From the NCBI RefSeq assembly GCF_000143415.4, contig NW_003314285.1, positions 272,896-336,895 of the forward strand: 64,000 nt of DNA. Direction: 5' to 3'. This DNA is from Selaginella moellendorffii (lineage: Eukaryota > Streptophyta > Lycopodiopsida > Selaginellales > Selaginellaceae). This document shows positions 46,973-58,077 of this stretch, one piece after another (positions within the stretch are counted from its first letter, which is position 1; the number at the start of each line of letters is the position of its first letter). The position numbers and the translations under genes were made by a program. Below the pieces are notes generated by a model. It made no database searches. It was given only the letters and a program-made list of their open reading frames with translations, and had not been told where the DNA came from.

Positions 46973-47736
46973 NNNNNNNNNNNNNNNNNNNNNNNNNNNN
47001 NNNNNNNNNNNNNNNNNNNNNNNNNNNNNNNNNNNNNNNNNNNNNNNNNNNNNNNNNNNNNNNNNNNNNNNNNNNNNNNNNNNNNNNNNNNNNNNNNNNN
47101 NNNNNNNNNNNNNNNNNNNNNNNNNNNNNNNNNNNNNNNNNNNNNNNNNNNNNNNNNNNNNNNNNNNNNNNNNNNNNNNNNNNNNNNNNNNNNNNNNNNN
47201 NNNNNNNNNNNNNNNNNNNNNNNNNNNNNNNNNNNNNNNNNNNNNNNNNNNNNNNNNNNNNNNNNNNNNNNNNNNNNNNNNNNNNNNNNNNNNNNNNNNN
47301 NNNNNNNNNNNNNNNNNNNNNNNNNNNNNNNNNNNNNNNNNNNNNNNNNNNNNNNNNNNNNNNNNNNNNNNNNNNNNNNNNNNNNNNNNNNNNNNNNNNN
47401 NNNNNNNNNNNNNNNNNNNNNNNNNNNNNNNNNNNNNNNNNNNNNNNNNNNNNNNNNNNNNNNNNNNNNNNNNNNNNNNNNNNNNNNNNNNNNNNNNNNN
47501 NNNNNNNNNNNNNNNNNNNNNNNNNNNNNNNNNNNNNNNNNNNNNNNNNNNNNNNNNNNNNNNNNNNNNNNNNNNNNNNNNNNNNNNNNNNNNNNNNNNN
47601 NNNNNNNNNNNNNNNNNNNNNNNNNNNNNNNNNNNNNNNNNNNNNNNNNNNNNNNNNNNNNNNNNNNNNNNNNNNNNNNNNNNNNNNNNNNNNNNNNNNN
47701 NNNNNNNNNNNNNNNNNNNNNNNNNNNNNNNNNNNN
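46973..47736. other. Assembly gap (764 N)
   Basis: A run of N's. Open frames reported across it are meaningless. Sequence on the left belongs to element A; on the right a microsatellite and an LTR in the opposite orientation follow. Confidence 1.
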
Positions 47737-47746
47737 ACACACACAC

Positions 47747-47777
<31 letters not shown>
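47737..47777. repeat. Compound microsatellite (AC)n-GA-(TA)n
   Basis: Directly at the right edge of the gap. Its reverse complement, (TA)n-TC-(TG)n, occurs at 48221-48259, so the two form an inverted pair about 480 bp apart. Confidence 0.9.
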
Positions 47778-47782
<5 letters not shown>

Positions 47783-47792
47783 ATTTACAAGC

Positions 47793-47968
47793 TGTGAGGT
47801 CCAAGTGTATGGTTACAATGCTGTATACTAATATTAGCATAGTGGGATTATGGTAGCCGTTGGATTGGTTTCAATCCGGACCACTCGATCTTGTATATAA
47901 ACTAGGGTTTTTGGGCTAATTGATATGCACATTTTCCGTATTCCCTTCCTATATTCCAAGCACTCACA
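47793..47968 (+). repeat. LTR in plus orientation (solo or rearranged)
   Basis: 176 bp, TGTGAGGTCCAAGTG...CACTCACA, the reverse complement of the LTRs of elements A and C. It is better preserved than element B to its right. No primer-binding site or gag follows it, so it is a solo LTR or part of a rearranged copy hidden by the gap. A further degenerate LTR piece in the opposite orientation lies at about 48070-48120. Confidence 0.8.
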
Positions 47969-48220
47969 AAGCTTATTTACCATTTATTATAATAAAATAT
48001 AATTTATTATTAAATATATAATAAATATATTTTTAAGTCTCTATTAAACTTCCTAAATATACAACATTATAGCCCACTATGCTAATATTAATATACAGCA
48101 TCATAGCTATACACTTAAACATAAAAATGTAATTAATTAATTCAAAGTAATAATCAAAGATAAATTATTGCTTAAATTTATATACTAATTAAATAATTAT
48201 TAATTATTTAATCAAAATTA

Positions 48221-48259
48221 TATATATATATATCTGTGTGTGTGTGTGTGTGTGTGTGC
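48221..48259. repeat. Compound microsatellite (TA)n-TC-(TG)n
   Basis: Inverted counterpart of the repeat at 47737-47777. Confidence 0.9.
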
Positions 48260-48309
48260 ATAAGTTAATTTTTATATTAAAGCTAGTAAGCCTAAAAAAT
48301 TAATAATAT

Positions 48310-51232
48310 TTTAGTTTTGGTAGCTATCAAATTGATTTAAATCTAGACCTTTTACTCCTCTATATAAACTAAAGTTTTGGGGTTAATCAAATATGCATAT
48401 TTCTATATTCCATTCATTCACATTAGTGGAGGTGAAGGATAATGTAGGTGATTTCAAGTTTAAACTTCAATCATTGCAAATGGTGTTGAGTCAAATTTTT
48501 AACCTTATCTTTGATATGGATTAGTTACAATGCTATCATGCAAATTGTGATTTTGAGGTTTCTCCCCTATTTTTACTTTTGATTCCATTATTTTTATTTT
48601 CTCATTACTTTCTATTGTGTTTTTGTTTTACTCCTTTATTCCCCCTCTAATAATCTTTGTGTCAAATGAGAATGCTGAGAACAATGTTCCCAAAACTATT
48701 TTTAATATACTATATGGTTTGTATAAGTTCTTAATGATGTTATTCAGTTTGAATAATACTTTAGCAACTTTCTAGTAAATGATGGATAAGGTTCTTTGCA
48801 ATATGTTACAGGTGATAATTAACTTTATTGATGATGTCTTGATCCACTCAAAGGGAACATTAGAGGAACACATCCATGATATTTGCAAAGTGTTAGATTA
48901 ATTGCAGAAAGTTAGTTTAACTAAAGTGGTCAAAGTGTGTATTTAGATCCAAGAATATTATTTATCTTGGGTATTATATTTGTTGTGAGGGTTTATAAAT
49001 TAATCATAACAAACTTATGGTTGTTCTAAAGTTTCATATTCTAAGAGTATGAATAATGTGTAATACTTCATGGGCAAAATGAAGCATTTAAGTTATTTTA
49101 TTGATCATCTTTCTAATCATATTGTACTATTGTGAGTGTTGTTGAAGTTGTCAATATTATCTTTCATTTAGTCGGAAGACTATGAATGAGCATTCATAAA
49201 TCTCAAAGAAATGTTAACAACTCCTCCAATTTTAATGTATTTTAACTACACTTGACCATTCATTTTATATGTAGATGCTTTTGATATCGGTCTCATGAAT
49301 GTCTTGATGTAAGAGAGTATGGATGTGCCTAGTCAGTATCATCCCATTATGTACATCAGCCATATGTTACAATCACCAAAGGTGAACTACTCTACGACAG
49401 AAGAGTATTTAGTAGTAATTTAAGGTTTTGAGAAGCTTCATGCATATTTATATGGTTCTCAGACATTACTAGAAAATGATCATGCTACAATTACATCATT
49501 ATTGAAATAAAAGAACTTTGTTGGTTGTACTAATTAATGGGGCTCTTAAGCTTTAAATATATAATTTCAAAGTTGTGAATTCTATAGTGCATTTTCTTGG
49601 GTTCTTCTCCCTTCTTTGCTCTCTTCTCATATTCATGTATAAATTTTCTAAATGAAAATTCTGTGCCATTAGATGTTGTTGTATTTAATGTTCAATATCC
49701 ACAATGTGTGGAACAAGATTTACATTCTTTTAACGAAGTTCCTAAGGTTTAAAAGGTTAAACTATGGATCTGAAAGCTTTGCAATGGGTTTGAAAATTCT
49801 ATATTACTTGCTGATAACTTACCATTTTAGCATTTGAAGACAACCTTCTTTATTTTATGGGGAGAGGTCCTAATAATTATTTATGGCTGGTGGTGCCTTT
49901 AATCTTTATGCCACACTTTTTTTATGTTTATCATGATTCTTCTATTTTAGGTGGGCATATAGGATATTATCATATGTTTGAGAAGCTATGCAAGTCTTTC
50001 TATTAGTCAAAGATATGACATGATGTTATCTAACATGTGTATAACTGTTTTTAATGCTAAACTCGTAATACTTCCCCTCGTGCTATAGAAGGATAATTGG
50101 AGTCAATTGCAATTTCCCATCTATTTGAGTTGGTGGCATTTGATGTGATGGAGCCTTTAACGTAGTCAATTATTTATAATGAATTTGTCATTATTACTTT
50201 TAACTATTTAATTCGCTAAGTGGAAGTTGGTGCTTTTACTAGTGCATTTGCAATTACTATTGAATATTTTTTCCTCAATTAAGTGGTGTTTCAATATTCT
50301 TATCCAAAGTGGATTCTCTTGGATAATGGTCTTGCATTAATGGTTAAGGCATTTTATATTTTAACATCTCAATTGGGGATACACCACACTTTCACAAATG
50401 TTTATTATCCACAAATGAATGGTTTGCTAAAACAAATTGTTTAGAACTTCAAAAGAATAACTGTAAAGTATATGAAGTTCTTGCATTTGAATTAAGATGG
50501 TTATTTACCCTTTTTTTGGTATGCATATGTCACAAGGGGTATAGAGTTCCATCAGTGCTTCATTATATAAATTCTTATATGGTTATAATCTGATACTACC
50601 AAAAAAGTTGAATTTACCTTTGCAATTGCCATGAGCTACAAATGATAGGTGTAAGAATTAGTATTTTATGAGTATTTTTCAACTAGTTCACGTGGAGTCT
50701 ATTGAACATTTGAGTTATATATAAATTTGATAACAACAACACTACAACTCCTATTATCATCCACTTATAAAGTATAAACTAGATGATCTAGTGTTAGTTT
50801 GTTTTCCCAATTTTTGTTTAAGGGGCTCTTTGCTTAATGTGTATCAGTTGTTGCAATAAGTTGGACCACAAGTTTATAAGATTTGGTATAACATTCAATT
50901 GGCCAATCCTCCAAAAATTGTATATATATAGCAATTAAAGTATTTTGTATAAAGAGATCAAGAATAATTAACACCACCTACAAATTTACCAATGCCTCTT
51001 TTTAATGTTCCTTCAAATCCTGGCTAATCAACTAAAGAACCCTAATTGCCTTTCATCCTTTCGAGAGGAGAGGATGATGTGAGGTCCAAATGTATAATTA
51101 TGATGTTGTATATTAATATTAATATAGTGGGATTTTGGTAGTGATTTGATTAGTTTCAATCCCAAAAATTCACTTCTGTATATAAGCAAAGTTTTTGGAG
51201 CTAATCATATTTTAATATTCCATACACTCACA
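48310..51232 (+). mobile_element. Highly decayed Ty3/gypsy retrotransposon B
   Basis: It lies on the plus strand, with a partial 5' LTR (about 48310-48422), a primer-site remnant (TTAGTGGAGGTGAAGGATAA), pol remnants, a purine tract (GAGAGGAGAGGATGA ending 51077) and a 3' LTR at 51078-51232. The RT core FIDDVLIHSKGT is still readable near 48820-48865, as is the integrase LGGHIG near 49950. Compared with element C nearly every C or G at former CpG and other sites has become T or A, there are stops in all frames, and gag is missing. Confidence 0.85.
51078..51232 (+). repeat. 3' LTR of element B
   Basis: 155 bp, TGTGAGGTCCAAATG...ACTCACA, shortened and AT-shifted relative to the LTR at 47793. 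Confidence 0.8.
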
Positions 51233-51489
51233 ATAGTAAAGATAACATTTAAATTGTTTTATTATAGATTTACAATATGAACTATTTACTTATTTGCTAC
51301 CTAGTCATCGGGGATGAGAATATTCATCTCGTACATTCAATGGGCATGATAGCACCAGATCCAGCAAGATGTCTAACACTAGAATCATAAGTATTTTCTT
51401 TAGAGAGCAAGGTTTTTGATATTTTGCTGACTGGATTGGTGATTGTTGGCTCCTTGGAATGCAAATAGAGGCTACTCGGTGTTGCCTTT

Positions 51490-52380
51490 TCAATTGATCC
51501 ATCTCAGGTTTGTTGGACTTCTTTTTTGTATAAAAAGGTTCCTGGTTTCATTGTCTTTGTCCTAGGAAGGAGATCGATTGAATCATATGTGGGGAATTAT
51601 ATTCTTTGTCAGTACTTAACTTTTTGTTTTAAGAGCCTTTCTAGCTTGTCTTCTTGTTTTCTATATGTAAGTTGTTTTCAAGTACTTGGAATATATCTTA
51701 AACCAGACTAGGGCCTCAATAGCGTAATTGTTCCCATGGGTAAAGATTTCTCCCATTCTTTGTTCAAGTATCTAGTCAAATTCCATCTATTACAAGATCT
51801 GGATTGTCAAGCTTTTTAGGTTATCACAATTGTTTACTTGCACTCAGTTCAGCTCGTCTGCTGGTCCAGTCTACTTTAAATTTGAATAGATATAAAGATA
51901 GGAGCGACGTAATTGCTGCATAAGCACGAGGATCAAGCTATGGCGCTGCGTCGCCGAGGCGATCAGAATGTTAGACTCAGTCTTTAATTAGGTATTGGAG
52001 TCACTGCTAACCACTTATGGTTACCTCAGATTGTTTTCAACACGAAACAAGCTGCCATTCATGAGTCAATTCTCAAGTTTCCAAAGCAATACGAAACCAT
52101 GGTTGGAGGAGAGATAGCGCTGGCAAGAGCATTCCTCAAATCCGTGTGAATCTTGTAAGTCAGTTGTGTTCCCTTAAACGTTTCACAACGTGTTTTCTCA
52201 TCAGATTGTGTGATGAAGCAACGAGTTCTCTAGATTCCACCACCGAGGCAGAAATTCTATCATCTCTTGCGGCCGCCATAATCATTGCTCACCATCTCAC
52301 AACAGCACTAAACTGCAATGAGGTATACATTTCTGTTAGCTTTGCAAGAGCTGGGCGGTATGCTCAGCTCTAGGCACAAT
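51490..52380 (+). pseudogene. ABC transporter 3'-end fragment, copy 3 (inverted)
   Basis: It lies on the plus strand and matches the reverse complement of 27140-28120. It includes spacer sequence (KVPGFIVFVL), [48 protein letters not shown], and then [21 protein letters not shown] and IIAHHLTTALNC. The signature LSGGEKQR is mostly deleted and the frames are broken. It derives from the duplicated spacer form, not directly from the intact gene. Confidence 0.82.
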
Positions 52381-52409
52381 AGAAGAGCTTGGATTATGGT
52401 CCATCGCTG

Positions 52410-52728
52410 ATCTCTTCACCAGATTATATGACCCTTACTACAACCAATCACTTAGGAGCCAGTGTCCCAGCAGTGGTGGTGACTCAAACCTTTCTCCTCT
52501 AGATTTGCAAACTCCAGTGGTGTTTGACAACAAGTACTACAAGAACTTGATAAATTTCAATGGATTGTTCCACTCTGACCAGACACTGTGGAGTGGTGGT
52601 GATTGGACAGTTGTGCAGTTGGTGCACACTTATGCCATGGATCAAGTGCAATTTTTCCAGGACTTTGCGACTGGAATGATCAATATGGGGAACCATGAAC
52701 CACAAGAATATTCTGAGAATATTCTATA
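52410..52728 (+). pseudogene. Peroxidase exon 3 fragment (Prx-G type)
   Basis: Contains RLYDPYYNQSLRSQCPSS, DLQTPVVFDNKYYKNLINF, FHSDQTLWSGGDWTV and FFQDFATGMINMGN, closely matching the C-terminal part of Prx-G at 23425 but on the plus strand. No start, haem-binding His or upstream exons are present. It directly follows the ABC fragment. Confidence 0.9.
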
Positions 52729-53946
52729 GCATGTGGGATTTAAGGCCAGAACACCTTAAGGGTAGGATTAGCTCTCTTGTTCATTTCATTGGTATCGGGG
52801 TAACATGTTCTTTTGGGGATGGTGGGTGAGCAAAATATTGATCTTGGTGAGGCATTAGTGATGATGGCTATAACAATGAAGAAGAGACTCTTGATGATGT
52901 CATTGTATGGCAAGGATGATAAATTTTTGAAATTAAGAGTAACATAAAGGAGGTTAAAGATTTTGTCAATCTTATTAAGGATTTCTTGCTTCGCATGAAC
53001 CCTCAAGGGTTAAATTAATCTCATGTCCATAATTACCATTTATACGTCAAGCATGCCAAGCATTACGGTATCGTGGAATGGAAATCATTACCAGATGTTT
53101 GTGATAGCCAAGAAGTTGATTCTTGGTAGGAATTGTGGGAAAGTTGTTTGTCTCACAATCCTTGTGAGGATAAGGTGAAGATTGTTTTTTTGTGACGAAG
53201 CTTATAAGCCATGTTTCTTCGTGGTGGAAGAACTATATCAAAGTGAATGTAGACCATATTTGAGCTCATGAGCTGAAGAGTTGAACTCATGAGTTGAGCT
53301 CAATTTTCAATTATAATTTAGTACAAACATTATAAACTTTAAAATTTTAAGGTTATGGCGAACCTAATAATTTCATAACTCTGTATATATTATATAGATA
53401 AAAATGTTCTAAAGGACATTTCTTGTTGTAATAATTTAAATATTTACTATATACAATGATAGGGACATTTTTTAGAACATAAAATAAAATGTTTACAAAA
53501 AGAGTATTCTTGTCATTTCTTTAAATTTGAACTCTATGCTTTCTGGCTAGTAAATGTCAGGTTTGTTAGAATTTAAAAATTATTTGAATTAAGATTCTAT
53601 AGAAGGCCATATAACCGTTTGAAAGAAAAAAAATTTGTTAATATAAGTTTTTTGCATATATAAGAGAGACTTGGTTCTTTTTTAGAATAATATTTTTGAG
53701 GGATTTATTATAGCATACTATCTAAAATTTATGGATCTTCACTTGTACTCTCATTCGAAGAAAGAGGAATACACATAAATATCTGTGGGTTTTAGTGATG
53801 GTAATTTTAAGTCTTAAAATATTTCTTCCCAAGGTTCAAGGGCTAGAAGATACAATAGTTATCCCATTGCACAACATAACCAAACCATACAAAAGAAAGA
53901 AAGAGAGGATAGTGAATATAGTGATCATGAGCTAAAGATAAATGCA
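52729..53946. other. AT-rich DNA, no gene recognised
   Basis: No protein or RNA was recognised. A near-palindromic AGCTCATGAGCT block lies at 53260-53303 and may be one end of the transposon remnant to the right. Confidence 0.5.
53260..53303. repeat. Candidate left terminal repeat of the transposase element
   Basis: TTGAGCTCATGAGCTG...AACTCATGAGTTGAGCTCAA. A close relative lies at 61744-61784. Both blocks are nearly palindromic, so orientation cannot be used as proof of an inverted terminal repeat. Confidence 0.4.
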
Positions 53947-54243
53947 ATGACAAAGAGTGCTACAAATTGGGTGAAAAAGAATGCTTTTCTATTTATTTTA
54001 GAAAATTGCAATTCTGTGACTTTCAAGAAATGCTTTATATGTTTTTTAGGTTTTAATGGACACAATGGCAATGATCAATATAATGGTATATATGCTCTCG
54101 TAACACATTGCAATATCATGCACCCGAAAGACTACCATGAAATATTTTTTGAGATGGTAAAAACAGAAATGGAGACACATGAATACTATGGGCAATATTG
54201 CAAAAAGAACACTTATAAGTATATGAAATCAAAAGTGAAATGA
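53947..54243 (+). CDS. Unrecognised 98-residue open frame in transposon DNA
   Basis: It begins MTKSATNWVKKNAF and contains CFICFLGFNGHNGNDQ and CNIMHPKDYHEIFFEM, ending in a Lys/Tyr-rich tail. Several Cys and His residues are present but no named zinc-finger pattern fits. It stops 28 bp before retroelement C and could be the cut-off end of a longer transposon protein. It may well be chance in AT-rich DNA. Confidence 0.25.
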   Translation: MTKSATNWVKKNAFLFILENCNSVTFKKCFICFLGFNGHNGNDQYNGIYALVTHCNIMHPKDYHEIFFEMVKTEMETHEYYGQYCKKNTYKYMKSKVK

Positions 54244-54271
54244 TAAAATATTTTTATTAATTATATAAAGT

Positions 54272-54445
54272 TGTGAGTGCATGGAATATGGAAAGGGAAT
54301 ACAGAAATGTGCATATCAATTAGCCCAAAAACCCTAGCTTATATACAGGAGCGAGTGGTCTGGATTGAAACCAATCCAACGGCTACCAAAATCCACTATG
54401 CTAATATTAGCATACGGCATCGTAGCCGTACACTTGGCCCTCACA
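54272..54445. repeat. 3' LTR of element C
   Basis: 174 bp, TGTGAGTGCATGG to CCCTCACA on the plus strand. It contains the palindrome GCTAATATTAGC. Confidence 0.95.
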
Positions 54446-54460
54446 TCATCCCCTCCTCTC
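54446..54460 (-). other. Polypurine tract of element C
   Basis: On the minus strand GAGAGGAGGGGATGA abuts the 3' LTR, the expected site for plus-strand DNA priming. The same tract is recognisable in element B (51063-51077). Confidence 0.85.
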
Positions 54461-54477
54461 GGAATAATGGAAGGCCG

Positions 54478-57400
54478 TCAGGGTTCTCTTGTAGATGGGC
54501 CGGGATCTGGAGGAACGTCAGGAGGAGGCATCGGTGGATCTGTAGATGGTATTAACTGCTCCTGATCCCTTTGTATGAAGCGTTTTAACCGCTGCACATG
54601 CACAATCTCCGAAGGATCGGCCTGCTGAACGTCATGCCGAACCTCATAAACTTGTGGTCCAACTTGCCACAACACCCGATACGGTCCTTTCCACTGCACA
54701 AGGAGCCCCTTAGATAAACCACGTACCGTAAGATGGGGAAAACGGACTAACACCAAATCATCCACTTTGTACTCCGCTGGTGGACGATGATGGGAATTGT
54801 AGCGCCATTGTTGTCCCACTTGTACGCGGCCTAAGTGTTTAGCAGACTCTGCTCGGACAAGTGGAAGAATGCTTGTCAAATATTGATCCCATGACCTAGC
54901 ATCAGGAGCTCGTGGCAATCGCGAAGGTAAACCCAGCTCTGTTGGTAATATTGGATCATGACCATATAGAAGTTTATATGGTGAAGCACCAACAGAACTC
55001 TGCACCCCTGTGACATAAGCATACCGAAGAGATGGCAAATAACCATCCCAATCCGAATGTTGAAAGTTCACATACTTCGCAATCATCCCTTTGAATGTCC
55101 GAACGAGCCATTCCACCAGACCGTCTGATTGTGGATGATAAGCACTCGTAAAAGTGTGGCATATCCCCAACCGAGATGTCAAAACATGAAATACCTCAGC
55201 CATAAATGCAGGACCATTATCCGAAAGAATCCGTTCTGGACAAGAATGCTGGAACACCACTTGATTGAGGAGGAAGTATCCAACAGCAGTTGCAGAGGCA
55301 CTAGCAAGAGCACCAACTTCCACCCAACGAGTCAAGTAGTCAGAAGCAATAATAACATACTCATTGCCAGCAGTCGATCGAGGAAAAGGTCCCATAAGAT
55401 CAAACGCCACCAACTCAAACGGACGAGAAACTGCAATTGACTCCAACCGTCCTTCCGCAGCACAAGGGGGAGTATTACGAGCTTGACACCAAACGCAGCT
55501 ACGCACATACCAGATAATATCACGTCGCATCTCTGGCCAATAAAAAGATCTGCGCAGCTTCTCGGTGACACGACGGTGTCCCATATGCCCACCTAGAATA
55601 GGAGAATCATGGTAGGCATGGAGAAACCGCGGAATAAACACCGAAGGCACCACCAGCCGTAAATGAGCATCAGGATCCGTCCCCACAAAATAAAGAAGGC
55701 CATCTTCAAGGCGATATTGAGAATGTAAATGCCGAAAAGGCAAGTCATCAGCAAGTGATGCAGGATTCTCAAACCCATCTCGAAGCCTTCGAATCCACGG
55801 CTCAATCTTTTGAGCCTCGCGAACCTCATCCAGAGAAGGTAGATCTTGCTCTACGCCCTGTGGACACTGAACGTCAAGGACAGCAACCGCCGACGGCACA
55901 GAATCCTCATCTAGAAAATCCACAGATGCTGGAACAATAGGTTCATCAGAAACATGAGAAGTGAGTGGAGAAGGAAGAGGAGCTCGAGAAAGGGCATCAG
56001 CATCAGCCATAGAACTCCCTGGGCGATGAACAACATCGAAATCATATATCTGAAGCTTCAAAGCCCATCGAGCCGTATGACCAACCAGGTTCTTCCGCTT
56101 CAATAATGAAGTAACAGCAGCATGGTCACCTTTAAGTAACGTCCGAGAACCATGTAGATAGGCATGAAGTTTCTCGAAACCCCAGACTGCTGCTAAACAC
56201 TCCTTCTCCATCGTGGAGTAGTTCATCTCCGCTGGTTGTAATGTATAGCTTATGTATGCAATAGGATGGCGCTGACCAGGCACACTCGAGCTCTCTTGCA
56301 TCAACACACCTCCAAGACCAATGTCAGAAGCATCCACGCGCAAAATAAAAGGTCGAGTGTAGTCAAGATATGCCAAAACCGGAGGAGTCGTCAATAGCTC
56401 TTTGAGATTCACGAACGCCCGCTCACAATCGGGAGACCAGATGAAAGATGACGTTGATGACTTCAGCAACGCTCGCAATGGTATAGTGCGATCGGAAAGA
56501 TGATCTACAAAACGACCGAGATACTGCACCTTACCCAAAAAGTGCTGCACATCATTCACACACTTCGGAGTAGGGAACTTTAGAACAGCCACAAGTTTGT
56601 CAGGATCAACTTGCAAACCCTCACGAGAAATACGGTACCCAAGATAAGTTGTGTCCTTGGACCCAAACACGCACTTCGACCGCTTCAGCTTTAAACCAAC
56701 GTCGCGTAGCCGATCCAACACTTTACAAACATCACGAACATGCTCCTCCCACGTCCCCTCCGAGTGGATCAAGACATCATCAATGAAGTCAGCCGTCACC
56801 TCCGGCATATCGCAAAGAACCTCGTCCATCATCCGCTGAAAAGTTGCTGGAGCATTGTTCAAACCAAACGGCATCACCAAAAACTCGTACAAACCAAATG
56901 GTGTACGAAAAGCAGTCTTAGGAATATCGTCTTCAGCCATCGGTACTTGCCAATACCCAGAAGCAAGATCTAGCTTGGTGAACCAACAACTTCGCCCCAG
57001 ACGATCCAAGAGATCAGCAGTGTGAGGAAGATGGTACACGTCCGGGATCGTCACTTCATTTAACAGACGATAGTCGATGCAGAAATGAATACTCCCATCA
57101 GGCTTCGTCACAAGATGAGGTTCACATGCCCAAGGACTCCGCGACTTCCGAATAACACCCTTCTCCAACATCTCCTTAACGTTGGCACGTAAAATCTTGA
57201 TCTCCTTGGGTGACCGATGACGAATAGGAACCTTGATTGGACGAGCATCCCCGGTTGGAATGGGATGACGTGTGGCAATCTTGGCCCCAGATGATAAGTC
57301 AAATTCAAAGAGATCAGAATACTCCTTCATGAGCTGGTCAACAGCTGCAACACAAAGATCATCAGAGGGATCGAAAAAGGGAAGAGCAGAACAAGATGGA

Positions 57401-58077
57401 AACACAAGAGGAAATAATGGGGGAACAAAAGTAATGGAAGCAGAGGTAGAAGTAGAGGGACGAAGAGGTACGGAAGTGAGAGGAACGGATGAAACATAAG
57501 GAAGTATGAGACAAGGGGGAAAAGCCTCAAAGTCACACTTGGCATGATTGTGCTGCAACCAATCCATACCAAGAATGAGGTCAAAAGCTTGACTCGGCAC
57601 CACCCGCAACGATTGCAACTCAAGCTCGAGATCGCCCACACGCACAACCAGGTCCGCCTCATCTCGTGCATATGCATGTGTACGGCCGTTGCCATAAAGA
57701 ATGAAAACTGGATCCGCCGCACGACGCAAGTGTAGATGACAACGTGTGGCAACAGGTCGAGCAATAGAAGATAAACTCGAACCTGTATCAACCAACACGG
57801 AGAGAAGAATAGGAGACCTCTTGTTATAAAAACGAGCTTGGAAAGTAAACACTGGATGAACCGGTGCCGAGTGAACCCCTTGATGATACTCCCAAAAGAA
57901 AGATGGAGGGGTCACTAACTTATTCGCGCAAGGTCCCTCCATTACTCGCGCGACTCCTCGTTTCCCGAATGCACCTCGGTATCCAAACCTTCCACCGCAG
58001 CAGCACCAACGGGACATTGCTGACGCCAAGGTCTCCACCCAGGAAATGGAGGTCGCCAATCCGGAAAGCGCCGACAA
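54478..58077 (-). CDS. Retrotransposon Pol polyprotein (PR-RT-RH-INT)
   Basis: Open for 1199 codons with no stop. The first 45 or so codons overlap gag and are probably reached only by -1 frameshifting near 57960. Protease: [36 protein letters not shown] and FIDDVLIHS (F-I-D-D instead of YxDD). RNase H: LRVDASDIGLGG. Integrase: an HHCC zinc region (GHMGHRRVTEKL...CVWCQ), catalytic Asp residues in VAFDLMGPF and LSDNGPAF, and Glu in GLVEWLVRTFKG. The C-terminus has a GPY/F motif (KGPYRVL) and no chromodomain. The tail is Pro-rich. Confidence 0.95.
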   Translation of the reverse strand: MSALSGLATSISWVETLASAMSRWCCCGGRFGYRGAFGKRGVARVMEGPCANKLVTPPSFFWEYHQGVHSAPVHPVFTFQARFYNKRSPILLSVLVDTGSSLSSIARPVATRCHLHLRRAADPVFILYGNGRTHAYARDEADLVVRVGDLELELQSLRVVPSQAFDLILGMDWLQHNHAKCDFEAFPPCLILPYVSSVPLTSVPLRPSTSTSASITFVPPLFPLVFPSCSALPFFDPSDDLCVAAVDQLMKEYSDLFEFDLSSGAKIATRHPIPTGDARPIKVPIRHRSPKEIKILRANVKEMLEKGVIRKSRSPWACEPHLVTKPDGSIHFCIDYRLLNEVTIPDVYHLPHTADLLDRLGRSCWFTKLDLASGYWQVPMAEDDIPKTAFRTPFGLYEFLVMPFGLNNAPATFQRMMDEVLCDMPEVTADFIDDVLIHSEGTWEEHVRDVCKVLDRLRDVGLKLKRSKCVFGSKDTTYLGYRISREGLQVDPDKLVAVLKFPTPKCVNDVQHFLGKVQYLGRFVDHLSDRTIPLRALLKSSTSSFIWSPDCERAFVNLKELLTTPPVLAYLDYTRPFILRVDASDIGLGGVLMQESSSVPGQRHPIAYISYTLQPAEMNYSTMEKECLAAVWGFEKLHAYLHGSRTLLKGDHAAVTSLLKRKNLVGHTARWALKLQIYDFDVVHRPGSSMADADALSRAPLPSPLTSHVSDEPIVPASVDFLDEDSVPSAVAVLDVQCPQGVEQDLPSLDEVREAQKIEPWIRRLRDGFENPASLADDLPFRHLHSQYRLEDGLLYFVGTDPDAHLRLVVPSVFIPRFLHAYHDSPILGGHMGHRRVTEKLRRSFYWPEMRRDIIWYVRSCVWCQARNTPPCAAEGRLESIAVSRPFELVAFDLMGPFPRSTAGNEYVIIASDYLTRWVEVGALASASATAVGYFLLNQVVFQHSCPERILSDNGPAFMAEVFHVLTSRLGICHTFTSAYHPQSDGLVEWLVRTFKGMIAKYVNFQHSDWDGYLPSLRYAYVTGVQSSVGASPYKLLYGHDPILPTELGLPSRLPRAPDARSWDQYLTSILPLVRAESAKHLGRVQVGQQWRYNSHHRPPAEYKVDDLVLVRFPHLTVRGLSKGLLVQWKGPYRVLWQVGPQVYEVRHDVQQADPSEIVHVQRLKRFIQRDQEQLIPSTDPPMPPPDVPPDPGPSTREP
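57903..57966 (-). promoter_or_regulatory. -1 ribosomal frameshift signal: slippery heptamer and predicted pseudoknot
   Basis: GGGAAAC (57960-57966, minus strand) sits in the gag frame as G GGA AAC, five codons before the gag stop. After a 6-nt spacer, TCGCGC (57948-57953) pairs with GCGCGA (57924-57929). The loop ATGGAGGG (57935-57942) pairs with CCCTCCAT (57903-57910), an H-type pseudoknot. Pol is in the -1 frame, as required. Confidence 0.75.

Noticed and set aside
46876-47840. Several long open frames across the gap
   Set aside because: They consist almost entirely of unknown residues from the run of N's.
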